From the NCBI GenBank assembly GCA_964036665.1, contig OZ038526.1, positions 11,718,001 to 11,782,000 of the forward strand: DNA of 64,000 bases, written 5' to 3'. Made by a program: the position numbers and the translations under genes. This DNA is from Gordius sp. MW1 (Eukaryota; Nematomorpha; Gordioida; Gordea; Gordiidae). Below the pieces are notes generated by a model, which saw nothing but the letters and a program-made list of their open reading frames with translations, had not been told where the DNA came from and made no database searches. This document shows, one piece after another, positions 33,230-45,114 of the stretch (its first letter is position 1; each line of letters starts with the position of its first letter).

Positions 33230-33365
33230 GAGTATCTAGGAGAGGGGGGGGGCAATTGCCTCCTTATTTTTATAAAATTGTAATTATAAAAAATAACGTT
33301 GAAATTTCAATATATTATCATTTTGCCACCCCTCAATCAAACATTTTGCCCTCCTACCACTATGG
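33230..33365. mobile_element. poly-G MITE, degraded copy
   Basis: GGAGTATCTAGGAG, a run of about nine G, CAATTGCCTCC, and later TTTGCCCTCCTACC. Same internal layout as 13925-14062. Confidence 0.5.
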
Positions 33366-33949
33366 AATCATCTCTAAGGCCCTTGCAACTTGCAAGTCGT
33401 TTTAAGCTTCATTGGACCCGGAATTTGTAATATATGTAGAGAAAGATGAAATTAGTTGGATATTTACAAGATAAGTCCATTAAATTAGGGTATACACTTT
33501 TGTGCCTGAACAAGCCGAACAACTATTATTGCAGTTTCGAAGTTTATGAAAGAAACACTCGGGCCTTCGGCCCTCGTGGGAAGGGGGAGAAGGGAAGGGG
33601 AGTAGGGGAAGGGAAGAGGGGAAGGGGGAACTCTTCTATACTCCGTATAAACGTAGCATATTTGCTATGCAATTTATGGGCGAGAAAGGTGGGAAGGGGC
33701 GAGAATGCCTATAGGGGGTATTAGATGCAAAATAATTAGTTAATTAGTTATAGGCCCTTGTAGGGGAGGACATAGGGTAATTATCAATGTTAACCAATTC
33801 AAAAACGAAAAAAAAATTTCGATTTATTTGGCCAATGGTCATTTTTTTATTGGTCAGTAGCCAGCGGACGGTCAAAAATTCATATTATCATTGGTATTAA
33901 CATGAACAAATATTAATTTAATTTAAAAAAATTAAAAAAAAAAATTTAT

Positions 33950-34022
33950 CCCCTCCCTGACTTGAACCCCACACCTCCATTTCACAAGCCGGCGCTATAA
34001 CCACTATACCATGGTGGCTTTA
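33950..34022 (-). ncRNA. tRNA-like cassette in composite copy 3
   Basis: On the minus strand GCCACCATGGTATAGTGGTT begins a tRNA-like sequence with a clear A-box (TATAGTGGTTA) and a GGGGTTCAAGTCA B-box-like segment, with CTTGTGAAA between, then an A/T-rich tail. Stems are imperfect. It is the counterpart of 11352-11436. Confidence 0.5.
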
Positions 34023-34744
34023 AAATAGTAGAAGTTATTATGTTATTTATATAGATAATGAAATAATAAAGTTGTGTTTTATGTTTAGAAAATCAATATA
34101 TTTCGTCGGTCAGTAGCCAGCGGACGGTCAAAAAGTCATATTATCAATGGTATTAACAAAAACAAAATATTAATTTAATGTAAAAAAAAAATTAAAAAAA
34201 AAGTTTTTTTTTAGTTTTAAAAAAGGGCTAAATTCATAAACTACAAGCCCGATTCGCTCGAAACTTTACCCGTAGGTGCCCAGGGCGGCCGGGGGTAAAA
34301 TAACCTTTTCAGATTCCTAAAATACCTTTTCATTTTAAAAATATCGGACATTTCCCTGCCACACGTGCGGTGTAATATCTATGACACGTAGAAAAATTTT
34401 ACTAATTATATAAACTTACGCGCGCCATCTAATAAAGTACATTCGTGTTTGAGTTTAATAGTAGATTCAATTTAATTAGAAATAACGGGCTATGATTATA
34501 CCTTTGAAGGAGGTTTCGAATTTTGTGTTAGTTTCTATCGATATATTTTATCGTAAATTAGAATCTAATACCTATATTATTTTTTTAAATATTACTTTTT
34601 AGGTTTTCTATGAAATCACAATCTAATTAAATGAAATATATTAACCCAATAAAAAAATATATAAGCATTTATAAGGTTAAAAATATATATTACATAGTTG
34701 GCTGTCTGTTAGACCATCTATAATAAATTTTTAGGTTATATATA

Positions 34745-35430
34745 AAATTTGGCCAATGGTCATTTTTTTTCATTGGTAAGCAGCCAGGACACGGTAAAAG
34801 TGGATATAAATTTATAAGTCAAAAAAAACGAAAAAAAAAATTTTCGAATCACATTTTGGCCAATGGTCATTTTTTCCATTGGTCAGCAGCCAGGACACGG
34901 TAAAAGTGGATATAAACTTATAATAGTCAAAAAAAAACTAAAAAAAATTTTCGAATCACATTTTGGGCAATGGTCATTTTTTTCCATTGGTCAGCAGCCA
35001 GGACACGGTAAAAGTGGATATAAATTCATAATAGTCAAAAAAAACTAAAAAAATATTTTTGAATTACATTTTGGCCAATGGTCATTTTTTTCCATTGGTC
35101 AGCAGCCAGGACAGGGTAAAAGTGGATATAAATTCATAATAGTCAAAAAAAACGAGAAAAAAAAATTTCGAATCACATTTTGGCCAATGGTAATTTTTTT
35201 CCATTGGTCAGCAGCCAACGGACGGCCAAAAAGTCATAATAGCAATGGTAGTAACAGGAACAATCATAATAGTCAAAAAAAAACGAAAAAATAAACTCGG
35301 ATTCACATTTTGGCCAATGGTCATTTTTTCATTGGTCAGCAGCCAGCGGACGGCCAAAAAGTCTTATTATCAATGATAGTAACAAGAACAATCATAAGAG
35401 TCAAAAAAAACTCCGGGATTCTAACCCCAA
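34745..35430 (+). repeat. core repeats of copy 3
   Basis: Four short units with CAGCCAGGACACGGTAAAAG followed by two long units with CGGACGGCCAAAAAG, each with the CCATTGG/CCAATGG hairpin. Confidence 0.8.
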
Positions 35431-35720
35431 AACTAGTTAAATTGCATAGCAATTACCAAAATTTAAATATAGATATACTTATGCATTAATTTAACGTAGC
35501 AATTAAAACCCGCCCCCGCCCGAAAGCGAGGGAGATAGAGATGAGGGGTGGGGCACCTCTTGATAGAGATGAGGGGTGGGGCACCTCTTTCTCATGCATT
35601 AATTTAAAAAAGCGATAACCTAATATACCCAATGCAAATAGATAGGGAGGTAACGGACAACGGACAACGGACGGACGGACGGACACCAAAAAACGAGCCC
35701 ATAAATTGCATAGCAATTAA

Positions 35721-37048
35721 TATGAAGATCGAAAAATTGGTGTGCCACTTGCTGTTTTCAAAGGAATGGCTTAGGCTTTCTCGATAGCCCAATGTTAATT
35801 TATAGCAAATTCCATTCTATATCTTTATTATAAGATCTGGCAAAGGAATGGGAAGAGTGTTGATCTTTTTGATCAACTCCGTGAAGTCTATCGAATAAAT
35901 ATATATGCCATCAAAAATATTTGGTTGATAATAGGTTTTTGTCTGAACGTGTCTTTAGTTATTTCATGGCTACTTTATCTTGAAAAAAGGATTTTCTTAT
36001 TAGACTCTACCCAAAGAGTAACAATCCCCTTACTCGTGACTTAAGTATACCACAAGTTAGAACGATATATCCTGTTATCTATTTAACGTTAACGACGAGG
36101 TGACATACGATGACATTTAGCATTGTTCTGCCAAAAATCCAACACAGAGAAGATGCACCGCTTTTAATAGGCTTTTATATTGGTTTTTAATACAAAAATT
36201 ATTAATAAATTGAATAAAAAAATATTATTAAAAGTTTTAATTGCTGAACTCTTTATATAAATGTTTAAAATACTAATATTAGGAAAATGATTATATAATG
36301 ATTTTGTTTCCAAACCTATGAATATTAGGGATGGGGGGGGGGGGGGGGGGGGTTTGGTCCTTTGTGAAAATAAAATTTTGATTTAGATTTCATTCATCTT
36401 AATATTTTAAATTATTATAAGAAGGTTTAGCAGATAAAAATGTGCTAACTACGTTTTTGTTAAACATAGCGGGGTAAATATGAGTTTCCCAGCGTATGAT
36501 ATATACGACACTTCAAAAACTATAGTTAGAATTGTTTTTTCGAAAAAAAAATTTGCAGATGCTATTTTGGTACAAAATTAATAAAAAATCTTGAATTTCA
36601 AGTTTTTTATAGAGGGGTTCTATGTTCAGGTTTTAATGGGTTAAAAGGAGTAAACAGACTAAGTACCTTCACCATTATAAGGGTCCGTCAGTAGCCTAAG
36701 CAGTCTTTTATTCTGTTTAAAACAATAATTATAAAAAATTAAATTAGCTATATAGCGAAATTTTTTCCCGATATTTACAATTCTTATTTTTTTAATTTAT
36801 TTATCTCACCTTCACAAAATATGTAATTTTATTTTTATAAAAATTATAAATGAAAAATATATTTTAAAAAAAAATACAAGTTATTGATTCATTCATTTTG
36901 CGCTTTATCTAATAGACAAAAAGTATGGAACAAAAAAATCTACTCCTAATAGCTGAAATATTCAGAAAGAATTTTATAAAGTAAAGGAAATTGACACCTA
37001 CATAAATAAAGTTAAAGATCAGCGATAAAAAATAGAAATATTGGAATG
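35721..37048. other. no gene recognised; long G run
   Basis: AT-rich. Contains a run of about 22 G near 36332-36352 that resembles the homopolymer of the poly-G MITE family, but no termini are visible. Confidence 0.4.
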
Positions 37049-37056
37049 GTGGAAAG

Positions 37057-37989
37057 TACGCCTCTGGGAAATATTCGATTCGAATCCCTAGGTCTAAATT
37101 TCGATTCGAATATTTACCTGGTGAGATTCGAAAATTAGAATCGAGCTTTTAAAAAGGGATTCGAAGAATTATTTATACTTGATAGTTATTTTAAATATAC
37201 AAGACAAAAATAATTAAGCTGTTTTCATCTTTCCGCAAATTAGTTATTTTCCCCGATCACTAAATTTAAATTTTGTAAGCATACACAAATATAGAAATAG
37301 CACTTTACCTAGAATATGGGGTTCAACTTCAAAAAAAATTTCCACTATTTTTGCTAACATTTTACGTCAACTATTAATTAATGTTTATTATTATTTTTGT
37401 ACTTATCCATTAAACTTAAATACAAATCATTAAACTATAAATAATATATTTTCATACGCATTTTATATGCCGAGATTTTATTTATATACATAAACATTAT
37501 AGATTTATATTAAAACAAGATAATAACACGTTGTACGAATACTGAAACTAAATAGATAAACTCTAATTAATGCCATCTAGGCGAAATTTTTAATTAGAGA
37601 CAATTTAAATAATTTTAAAATTGAAGAATAAAAATAAGTTAATGGTTTGGGACCATAATAAATCATCGAATTTGCAACCTGCAATCATCGTGTAAGTTTT
37701 TTATATAACAAACAAAAACTCACTAAAATATCGATAATTTTTCATTTGAGCCTTTAATATTTTTATATTCAATCTTTAAATTTTTATAAAAAAAATTCAT
37801 TTATAGCGATATTTAGAAATTAAAAACTTGATGATAATTCGTATCGAATTCGAATCAGTTTTTTGGAATCAAATTCGAATCCTTATTTTAAAATTCGACG
37901 ACTCTCAAATTGAATTTTTTTCAAATAAAATTTTCGAATCCGAATCGAATACTAAAAATATTCGATTCGATTCGGAATCCAGAGGCGTA
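37057..37989. mobile_element. hAT element, 933 bp, near-perfect TSD
   Basis: TIR TACGCCTCTGG at both ends with subterminal ATTCGATTCGAAT palindromic words; flanks GTGGAAAG (37049-37056) and GTGAAAAG (37990-37997) match at 7 of 8 positions. No transposase frame. Confidence 0.8.
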
Positions 37990-38264
37990 GTGAAAAGACC
38001 ACAGTGGTCAATTTCTAGCGCTTAGCTCCCTTGTTTTAAGATTTTTTTGATACCTGCTTTAACTGCCTTTGGGTGAGAGGTGCTTTTCGTCAGCGGGCTC
38101 GATTTATGAAGATAAGAGAACAAATTTAAACGCGGAAATTTTTGATGCCTCTGTTTTTTTGAATCAAAATAGTTCCATTATCGCTTTATAATTTTAATAT
38201 GTGTGTTTTATTATTTAATTGAAAATTTTGCCAAAATTGAGTTTGATTAAATTCCTGCAATTAT

Positions 38265-38392
38265 AAAAATTTCGGGCCGGGCCCGGACCTTGTTTTTAAA
38301 GATGCTATAATTTGGACCCAGGCCCGGCCTGATTTTTTCCCCATTTTAAATTCCGGGCTCGGGCCGGGCCCTAAAAAAATCGATTTTGCAGG
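38265..38392. mobile_element. hAT terminal fragment, CCGGGCCC-rich
   Basis: GGGCCGGGCCCGGACC, GGCCCGGCCTG and GGGCTCGGGCCGGGCCC words ending TTGCAGGTCTCTA. This is a right-end terminus; no partner left end is seen. Confidence 0.55.
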
Positions 38393-39217
38393 TCTCTACC
38401 CATGTGCCATATTTTTTATTTACAAACCATCACATTGATAAAACAAATAAGGCATGAGGGGGATGGGGTACTTACTTTTTACTTCCTATTAACATAAAAT
38501 AGCATCACTTTTGACAAATAAATGTTTATTTGGTTTTACATTTATATTGCCTAACCTATGGCATAAATATCTCGGCACGAGTTGTAAATGTAATGCAAGC
38601 ATCATTATAACAAGCACGCAGTTCGGTTGTTAGTTTTACCATGAGAGTTTCATAAATTTATTGAAATTTTGAGTTCAAATAGGCATAGTGGGACACCAAC
38701 TGGGATTAATTCTATTTTCTAATTTTTAAAAAATCACTGATATTAAATGCTGTCAAGTTGAAGAGAGGAGACAACTGAAAACGAATTTTATAGAGGGAAT
38801 TCATGTTAGTATAAAAGCGGGTAATTATTATCGAGATAATTTGGTTCTATTAATTCACAGGTCTACAAAAAAACATCCTGCAATCGGACCCATAATTTTG
38901 ATAGAGAATTTTGCCCTGAAGAATAATCTGTTTTTAGTTTTTACCCACAATTACTAATTTAGAAGAAGAAACGAGGTTAAAGGTGCTGAAAATGCCCATT
39001 TTAAGCCTCTTTGAGGCCATATTGCCACGGCATTTTAAATATTTAGTAAAAATAGTAATATATTCATGTAGATTAAAATTTCGTCTATAGGTCCATTAAT
39101 TTATTTTTTTGTTTTACCTCTATATTTAAATTTATTCGCATTTACGTGAATCCCTTTCCCTTATTAAAATTCGCCCCACTATGGTTAGAACGGAGTACAT
39201 TAGAGTTCATTCATACT

Positions 39218-39850
39218 AGAGACCTGCAACGGGCCTGTTTAAGTCACTCGGCCCGCCTGTTGTAAAAATTTTCAGCCCCGAGTCCGGCCCGGGCCCGTCA
39301 AAATATTAGATTGTAGGCCCGGGCCCGGCCCGCTAATACAAAGGCCGAGCCTAACCCGAGCCTGTATAATTTACTTTTGATTTTAATTTTACCGAAAAAT
39401 AAATAATATATAGGTGTTAAAAATGTTGATCATGTAAAATTACTTGGGCGTAGCCAGGTTTTGGATTAGAGGGGGCAAAACATAATTTTTTTTTATTTTT
39501 TCAAAGTTTTTGCGTTGAAGTTTTTTTTCTCGTAAATTAGGGGGGGGCAGCCCCCCCCGGCTACTCCCATGTAAAAATTAGTTATCAATAATTTCCGTTC
39601 TATCTTTTAAGAGGCGACCTAGCAAAAAAAATGTTACTTGTGGGTGGCACTGTAGTTGGAATACATAAAACCATATATGCTAAATAATCTTTTTAAAAGC
39701 TATTTATTTTTATAATATTTTTAATAACATTATTTGGCTTCTTTGCTTTTACCATTAAAAAGCAGTGATATTTTATAAAGGAAACTTGAAGAAAGTATAA
39801 CTTTCTAATTTTTTTAATGACTATATGTATAAAATTTTAAATGATATTAA
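39218..39850 (-). mobile_element. Hermes-like hAT fragment
   Basis: Left end TAGAGACCTGCAACGGGCC followed by GGCCCGGGCCCGGCCC words. The part at 39600-39800 resembles 51160-51360 of the large hAT (AGGCGACCT...GTGGCACTGTAGTTGG) and on the minus strand keeps a remnant of the C-terminal dimerisation region (LCIP-T-S). A poly-G MITE at 39443-39572 interrupts it. Confidence 0.6.
39443..39572. mobile_element. poly-G MITE inside a hAT fragment
   Basis: TTGGGCGTAGCCAGGTTTTG at the left, GGGGGGGCAGCCCCCCC and GGCTACTCCCATG at the right. CATGTAAAA on both sides may be the target duplication. Confidence 0.7.
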
Positions 39851-40864
39851 ATTAATTTACTTATGCTCTTGGGGGCCCCCCCCCCCTAGCTACGCCCCTG
39901 CGCGCGTGCACAATGAGTTCTCGAATATATGTCTCCACTATAATTAATGTTGTAATGGGCACGCTGGGGGGCGCGTCGGGCGCATCCAAAGTGCTAGAGC
40001 TAGTTTCCCTTTTTTGAGAACTTTGGACTCTGGCCGCAATTTGGTATCGTATCGGACCGGGTTCTGGTAGAACGTTATAAAAAATAGTTATTTGATTTCT
40101 CTTGTCCAGCGATTGTTAATTTAAGATTTCATCTGAGGTGGAAGCATTTCCAATAATTTGCTAATAATGCCAATTCATTCATCCGATGTCTTGACTTACT
40201 ATTTTCTATAAAAAGTTTTTAACCTTCCAAGTATGGAAAAACTTCACTAATTGTTGCATTTAATGTTTTGAAAAGACAAAAAAGTGGGGTTATATTAGGT
40301 AATGGCTAAAATATAACTTAGAGTGTCTAGCAGAGACCAGAAATACGCATGATGTCAAATACAAGTTAATTTTCGAATTCGATCAGAGCATATAATTTAT
40401 CAAAATAAAACTCGTATTTAAAACATTATTTGCAGATGTTAATACCCAATAAAAAGTGTTTCGATTCAAAGAATGACATTTATATCTAAAATTGATTATC
40501 TTTAAAATTAAATGTTTTTAAATATATAACCTCAATTCAATTACTAGATAAACACGGTAAAAATTGCATTGTTATAATTATCATAAATAATAATCTAAAT
40601 AGTGTTGTATATTTTTGAATATAATAAAGCCGTAACTGATTGGTCTTAATGAGCTTTGATTCATTTCCTTATAGATGTTAATTTAATTCTTAAAATATGC
40701 CGTTTTTAAAAATTGGAATTGCGTGTAAACCCAAATGAGTACAAGTATAGCTTATTTCAACATTTTCTATTATTTAATATAAACGGCTGTAGATGTAGAT
40801 TTTTAAATGTATAAATTTTCTACAATACAGAAAAAATTATAAAATATAAAATTTTTGTCGTCCA

Positions 40865-41276
40865 CTTTGGATGGCCCGCTGGGCCCACGAGCCGGGTAGG
40901 GTCGGACAACTGTGTTAAATTTTGACTTTCGGGCGGGCCCGGGCGGGCACCATAACAAGATTCGGGCAATTCGGGCTCAATGATGTTTTTAAAATAATGT
41001 ATTATATTGTTTTCGTGTAATTTGTCACTTTTTATTTAATTGTATAATGTTTGTTAATCCTAGTTCCAATAAAAAATCAGAATTTAAAATAAAATTATTT
41101 AAAAAATTCAACGATAATAATGCTGAAAGTTTTAAAACACATTATTTCAGGCCGGGCAGTTATAATGATTCGGACGGATACTTAGGAGGGTTTGGGGCGG
41201 GCCCGGGCGGGCTAAGTCAAAAAATTGAACCGGGCCGTGTTCGGGCAGCAACTTTTAGACAAATCTAACCTCTGGT
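40865..41276. mobile_element. hAT-like element related to 6437-7741
   Basis: GGCCCGCTGGGCCCACGAGC near the left and GGGCGGGCCCGGGCGGGC near both ends, with right terminus complement CAGAGGTTAGATTTG. Order of GC-rich words follows 6437-7741, including GATTCGGGCAATTCGGGC. Left terminus decayed. Confidence 0.6.
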
Positions 41277-41324
41277 GTCGAGAGCATTCATGGGACGACA
41301 GGTCTTTTAAGTTTGAGACAGTGG

Positions 41325-41400
41325 CGTAGCTAGCCTTTTTGCCTTGGGGGGGGGGGGGGGGGGGGGTGATATTACACAAGTGGGAAGGGGTCAAACGCAA
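41325..41400. mobile_element. poly-G MITE end
   Basis: GTGGCGTAGCTAGCC followed by a run of more than 20 G. Only one end is recognisable. Confidence 0.55.
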
Positions 41401-42739
41401 TTGAAAATTTTTCCCCCATAAACGTTTGTCAAACTTAAATTTCACTATCACTTTGTGTATTTTTTCTTTTAACATCACACTCACTTAAAGTTTTATCTAA
41501 TTAAATTCATCTCTCGTATACCTCATATGTTTAAAGGGCATAAAAAATTTTTTATTCAAAAATAAAATAAAGTCAGTTAGTTGAAACGATTATATCAAGA
41601 CATAAAAATTTTCACAAGGTATAATAAGTTTGTGTACAAATGAATTTTAAGAGCACAAAGTGGAACCGGGATATTGACAAGAAAACTTTGATTTTTTAAG
41701 TATAATACAAATAGTAAATACTAAACAACAAAGTTTTTATGCCACAACCCCAAAAAATCTTGGCCACAAATCTTAATTGACATATATGATATTGGCAGCA
41801 TTTTCAAGCAGCATTTATATCAGGAAAACAATGACATTTAAAAGCCTTTTTAAAGGTTAGATCCTCGAAAGGCGAATTTTTAACATAAAATATTTAAAAA
41901 AACGTAATAAGGCGAAATCTTAACTTAAAATATTTTAAAAAACGCAATTAAAAATTTGCAAACGGATAAATAAGTATTTAAATTTGCACAAACCCCCTTT
42001 ACACCACTATCGTATCTCTCGATACGAGGATACTTACCCCCCCCCCTATACAACGCCGCTAACTTTCTAACACGTATATGATAATACGCGAGGTACTCTT
42101 ATTCTCTTTTGTTCTTCAGAATGTAGTAGTCTACGACACCATCTGCCTTTCCTGGACATGCTAGTTAATGTGTAGTACATAGAACTCTATTCCTGTACAT
42201 TTAATTTCTAGTACGCGTATATTCCCCCCCCCCCCCGACGCGCTTATGCTTATACGTATTTGTTATTTCTTACGCGTGAGTGATTTTCGATATACGCGTC
42301 TTATCGGATTGATAATTTTGATATCATTCATTATTAGTTATATTTTATTCCGGAATTGAATTAATAAATAAATTAGAGAATAGAGTAATACCTTACTATT
42401 GCCGGGGAAAAGGTTTTCCCCGGCCCTCTAAATTTCCTATCCCCCTTTCCCAATATTTCCCAATAACTTTCCTCAGATCTTCCAATTTATTTATGTTGAA
42501 ATCGTATATTCTAGGAATACGATAACCACAAAAAATTTATTGAACTAATAAATTTAACGTTAAAAAGATCTTTAAAAATATTCTGTCAAAGTTAAATGAA
42601 TTAAAACTTATTTAATAATTTAGATGAAATTAGGGATGTGAGATGTACAGAACAACTTGGTGTTTTTTTATGAATTGACATGCTTTATTATAGAAAAGTA
42701 TTAAATATATAGAGGAATTAATAAAAAGTACAATAACAA
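41401..42739. other. no gene recognised; unusual block at 42000-42310
   Basis: Mostly AT-rich. The 42000-42310 part has more balanced composition, two C runs and many ACGCGT/TACGCG words, without a recognised feature. Confidence 0.35.
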
Positions 42740-43990
42740 AAATTAATAAAAAAAATCATTAAAAGACATTATCCGTTTCTTCATCTTCTTTAAGAATGGG
42801 CATTGAATCCATCAAGGAATAAAAATTGGATTTAGCGATCGCTATGGCGTTTGATGGTCTTAATAAAAAGTTATTCGATATTTTTGAAGGAGGCGAGATT
42901 TTATTAAGTTTTTTAGAAAATTTAAAGCGTTCTTCCCAAACGTCCCTGAACACGACGAGACGATAGGAATAAAAATGGAGGTTTCTGATAAAGCTGAATA
43001 TTTTACGGATTTACGCTGCTCTGCCGATCCTAGGGGGTCGTGAGTATCGTTGGAGGGTGCAAAATGTTCAATACAGGTGTAGTCCCATTTAAAGAAAAGG
43101 CCTTTGTCCCGTGGGACAAGTGACGAACCGTCAGGACGCATCCGCTTTTAGAGTGATCTGATTCTTGGATGGAAGGAACTTTTGCCCGTTTGAGGGCAGC
43201 TTAAAGCAGTGTATTTATTTTTTGGTGCCTACTATACCGGCTTATGTTAAATTTACAATGCAAATGGTGACGCGCTTCCTCATCTACAAGTGAATTACAA
43301 AGCCGGCAGGGGTATAGAGACGTGTATTTACAGCCCAAGCGGAGGGCTATGTAGGACAGTGTAGGGTTCTCTAAAAATATTCCCAAAAACTCACTAGGGT
43401 AAGCTTCAAGCCATTCATGACCGGATTGGTCAAAAGCCAATGACCTAAGATTGCAATGCTGTTTGGCGTTGCATGTCGAGAGAAGGTAAGCAACGGATTG
43501 CGACACCCTTGCATCCAAATCTTTTTGGGCATATGATTGGAATGTCAACGCTAAATTTGACATTCTCATTTAAGGCTTGATTAAGAGAGGGATTGAAGAA
43601 AGGGACAAGGTTGTTAATAGGTTGTTTAAAAGAAAGGGAGGAGGAAATATAGGCGGCTAAAAAATCGCAGTTGGAGAGCGAATACCTAGACCACCGGATT
43701 TTGTGGGAAGAATGGCTTGAAGCCCAAGTGTGGATTTATAAAAGTGTTCATAATTGTGTAAAACATCTTTAAACAAAAATGCTTACGTGGATAGGCAGCA
43801 GAATAAAATTTTACTAATGTTTTATTAATTTTTTCTTATAATATAAAAGGAATGATGAAGGGCATAGATTTAAAAATGTCTAATTTGGTTTTTAAAGGAG
43901 AGAAGTTTTGTCTAAAAAGTTTTTGAGGCACTCAGGTCCACCGATAGGTGCGCCTAAAACATACATATTATATTTTTAGGGTTTTTATCC
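42740..43990 (-). pseudogene. non-LTR retrotransposon C-terminal region with endonuclease-like domain
   Basis: Reading leftwards: an RT thumb-like part (VLGAPIGGPECLKNFL near 43950; SGGLGIRSPTAIF near 43690), a SGHEWLEAYP...ALRLGCKY segment, a Cys/His cluster (CRLCNSLVDEEARHHLHCKF), a RHQKIN motif, then RPDGSSLVPR...FKWDYTC...KSVKYSAL resembling a PD-(D/E)XK-type restriction-like endonuclease, and a SNAIAIAKSN end. At least three frame breaks. I know this module order from RT proteins of invertebrates, but cannot name the clade with certainty. Confidence 0.7.
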
Positions 43991-44940
43991 CTTGAAAGTT
44001 TTGATGCATTAACAAATGTTAATAAATTCAGGAATTCTTTATTAATACAAATATAAAAGCAATATGTGCTGCTCACACTTATGATGGGTATTTATCACAT
44101 ATGAAAAGGAAAATGGCGTGCAAGGTGACTTTATATGGCATGTGATACATAAAAATACGCAAGAGATGTTAAACAATTAGCATGTAAGATGGATAAATAA
44201 ATTAAATCCAGGAAGGGACTTTCGTGAATTTAATAAATGTATTTTGAAAGTGTACAAAGCCCAGATATTTAATTAAATATTATAATTAGTCTTTAGTTAA
44301 TAGCAGTTCATTAAGCCCTTTACTCGATGTTGCAAATGATTATCATCCGAGGGACTATAAAGTCATATTTTAAGCTTAATAAAGCTACGATAACCTATCT
44401 TGTCCAATTGCGGAACGAAGATAAATTTTAATCCGTTTTAGCGATGAGAACGATTTTTCGCATGAACACGAAGCCATTGGGATAGTTAAAAAGATTTTAA
44501 TCAAAATAATAAAATTTGGAAACACTGTTGAGGGTAAATTATTACATTTTATTTTATTAAAAATATTACATAATTTTGTGCCATTATCATTTCGGCATCA
44601 GGTCAAACTCATAAGAATAATTACTTCTGAAAAAAGAGATTTATCGCAAACAAGGGGACGAAGGGTTTAAACCCTATATAAATTACAATTAATTTACGAA
44701 ATTCTTATGTTTAATTCTGCTATTATTCTATCGATGATAGGATACTATAAATCACTTTAAAATAGTTTCCGAATAGTAAAAAGTGTCATATTTTTTTTGA
44801 TTTTTATCAAAATCTGAAGCTACCTTTCGCCTTAATATAAAGAATTTGATAGTGATTATCCTTTCTAATATCATTTATAGTATATTTGCATCTTTAGCAG
44901 CTAGTACTGTAAATCTTATATTTAATAATGGGATAAATCG
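43991..44940. other. no gene recognised
   Basis: AT-rich sequence between two retroelement remnants. Confidence 0.35.
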
Positions 44941-44985
44941 ACGTTATGATAAAAAGGAATAATAATGTGATAAATTGATGTGATG

Positions 44986-45114
44986 ATAAAAAGGAATAAT
45001 ATTGTGATACGATTTGGTGAATGGTAAAATGGTTGAATGTTGTTTCCGTTAAAAATCCAGCTGGTATTGACAATATGCTACATCCATATTGTCAACTCGC
45101 CGAAATATCCTACA
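44986..45114 (-). repeat. gypsy 3' LTR (part)
   Basis: Starts TGTAGGATATTTCGGCGAG immediately after the pol stop region on the minus strand. Contains the internal inverted repeat TTGACAATATGG...CATATTGTCAA also present in the other copy. Confidence 0.7.

Larger units (their letters stand above)
33556..35720 (-). mobile_element. composite element, copy 3 (possibly two joined elements)
   Basis: Begins with GGGCCTTCGGCCC and the purine tract, then the inner subterminal motif at 33668, and two short-form core units with a tRNA-like insert (33830-34200). After an unrelated 540-bp stretch, it has long-form core units (34745-35430), GAGGGAGATAGAGATGAGG doublet, GGAC run and terminal GCATAGCAATTAA. 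The middle gap suggests either an insertion or fusion of two family members. Confidence 0.6.

Noticed and set aside
33950-34022. tRNA-His gene (GTG anticodon-like)
   Set aside because: Anticodon and T stems are imperfect, and a homologue with a different loop sits at the same place in another repeat copy.
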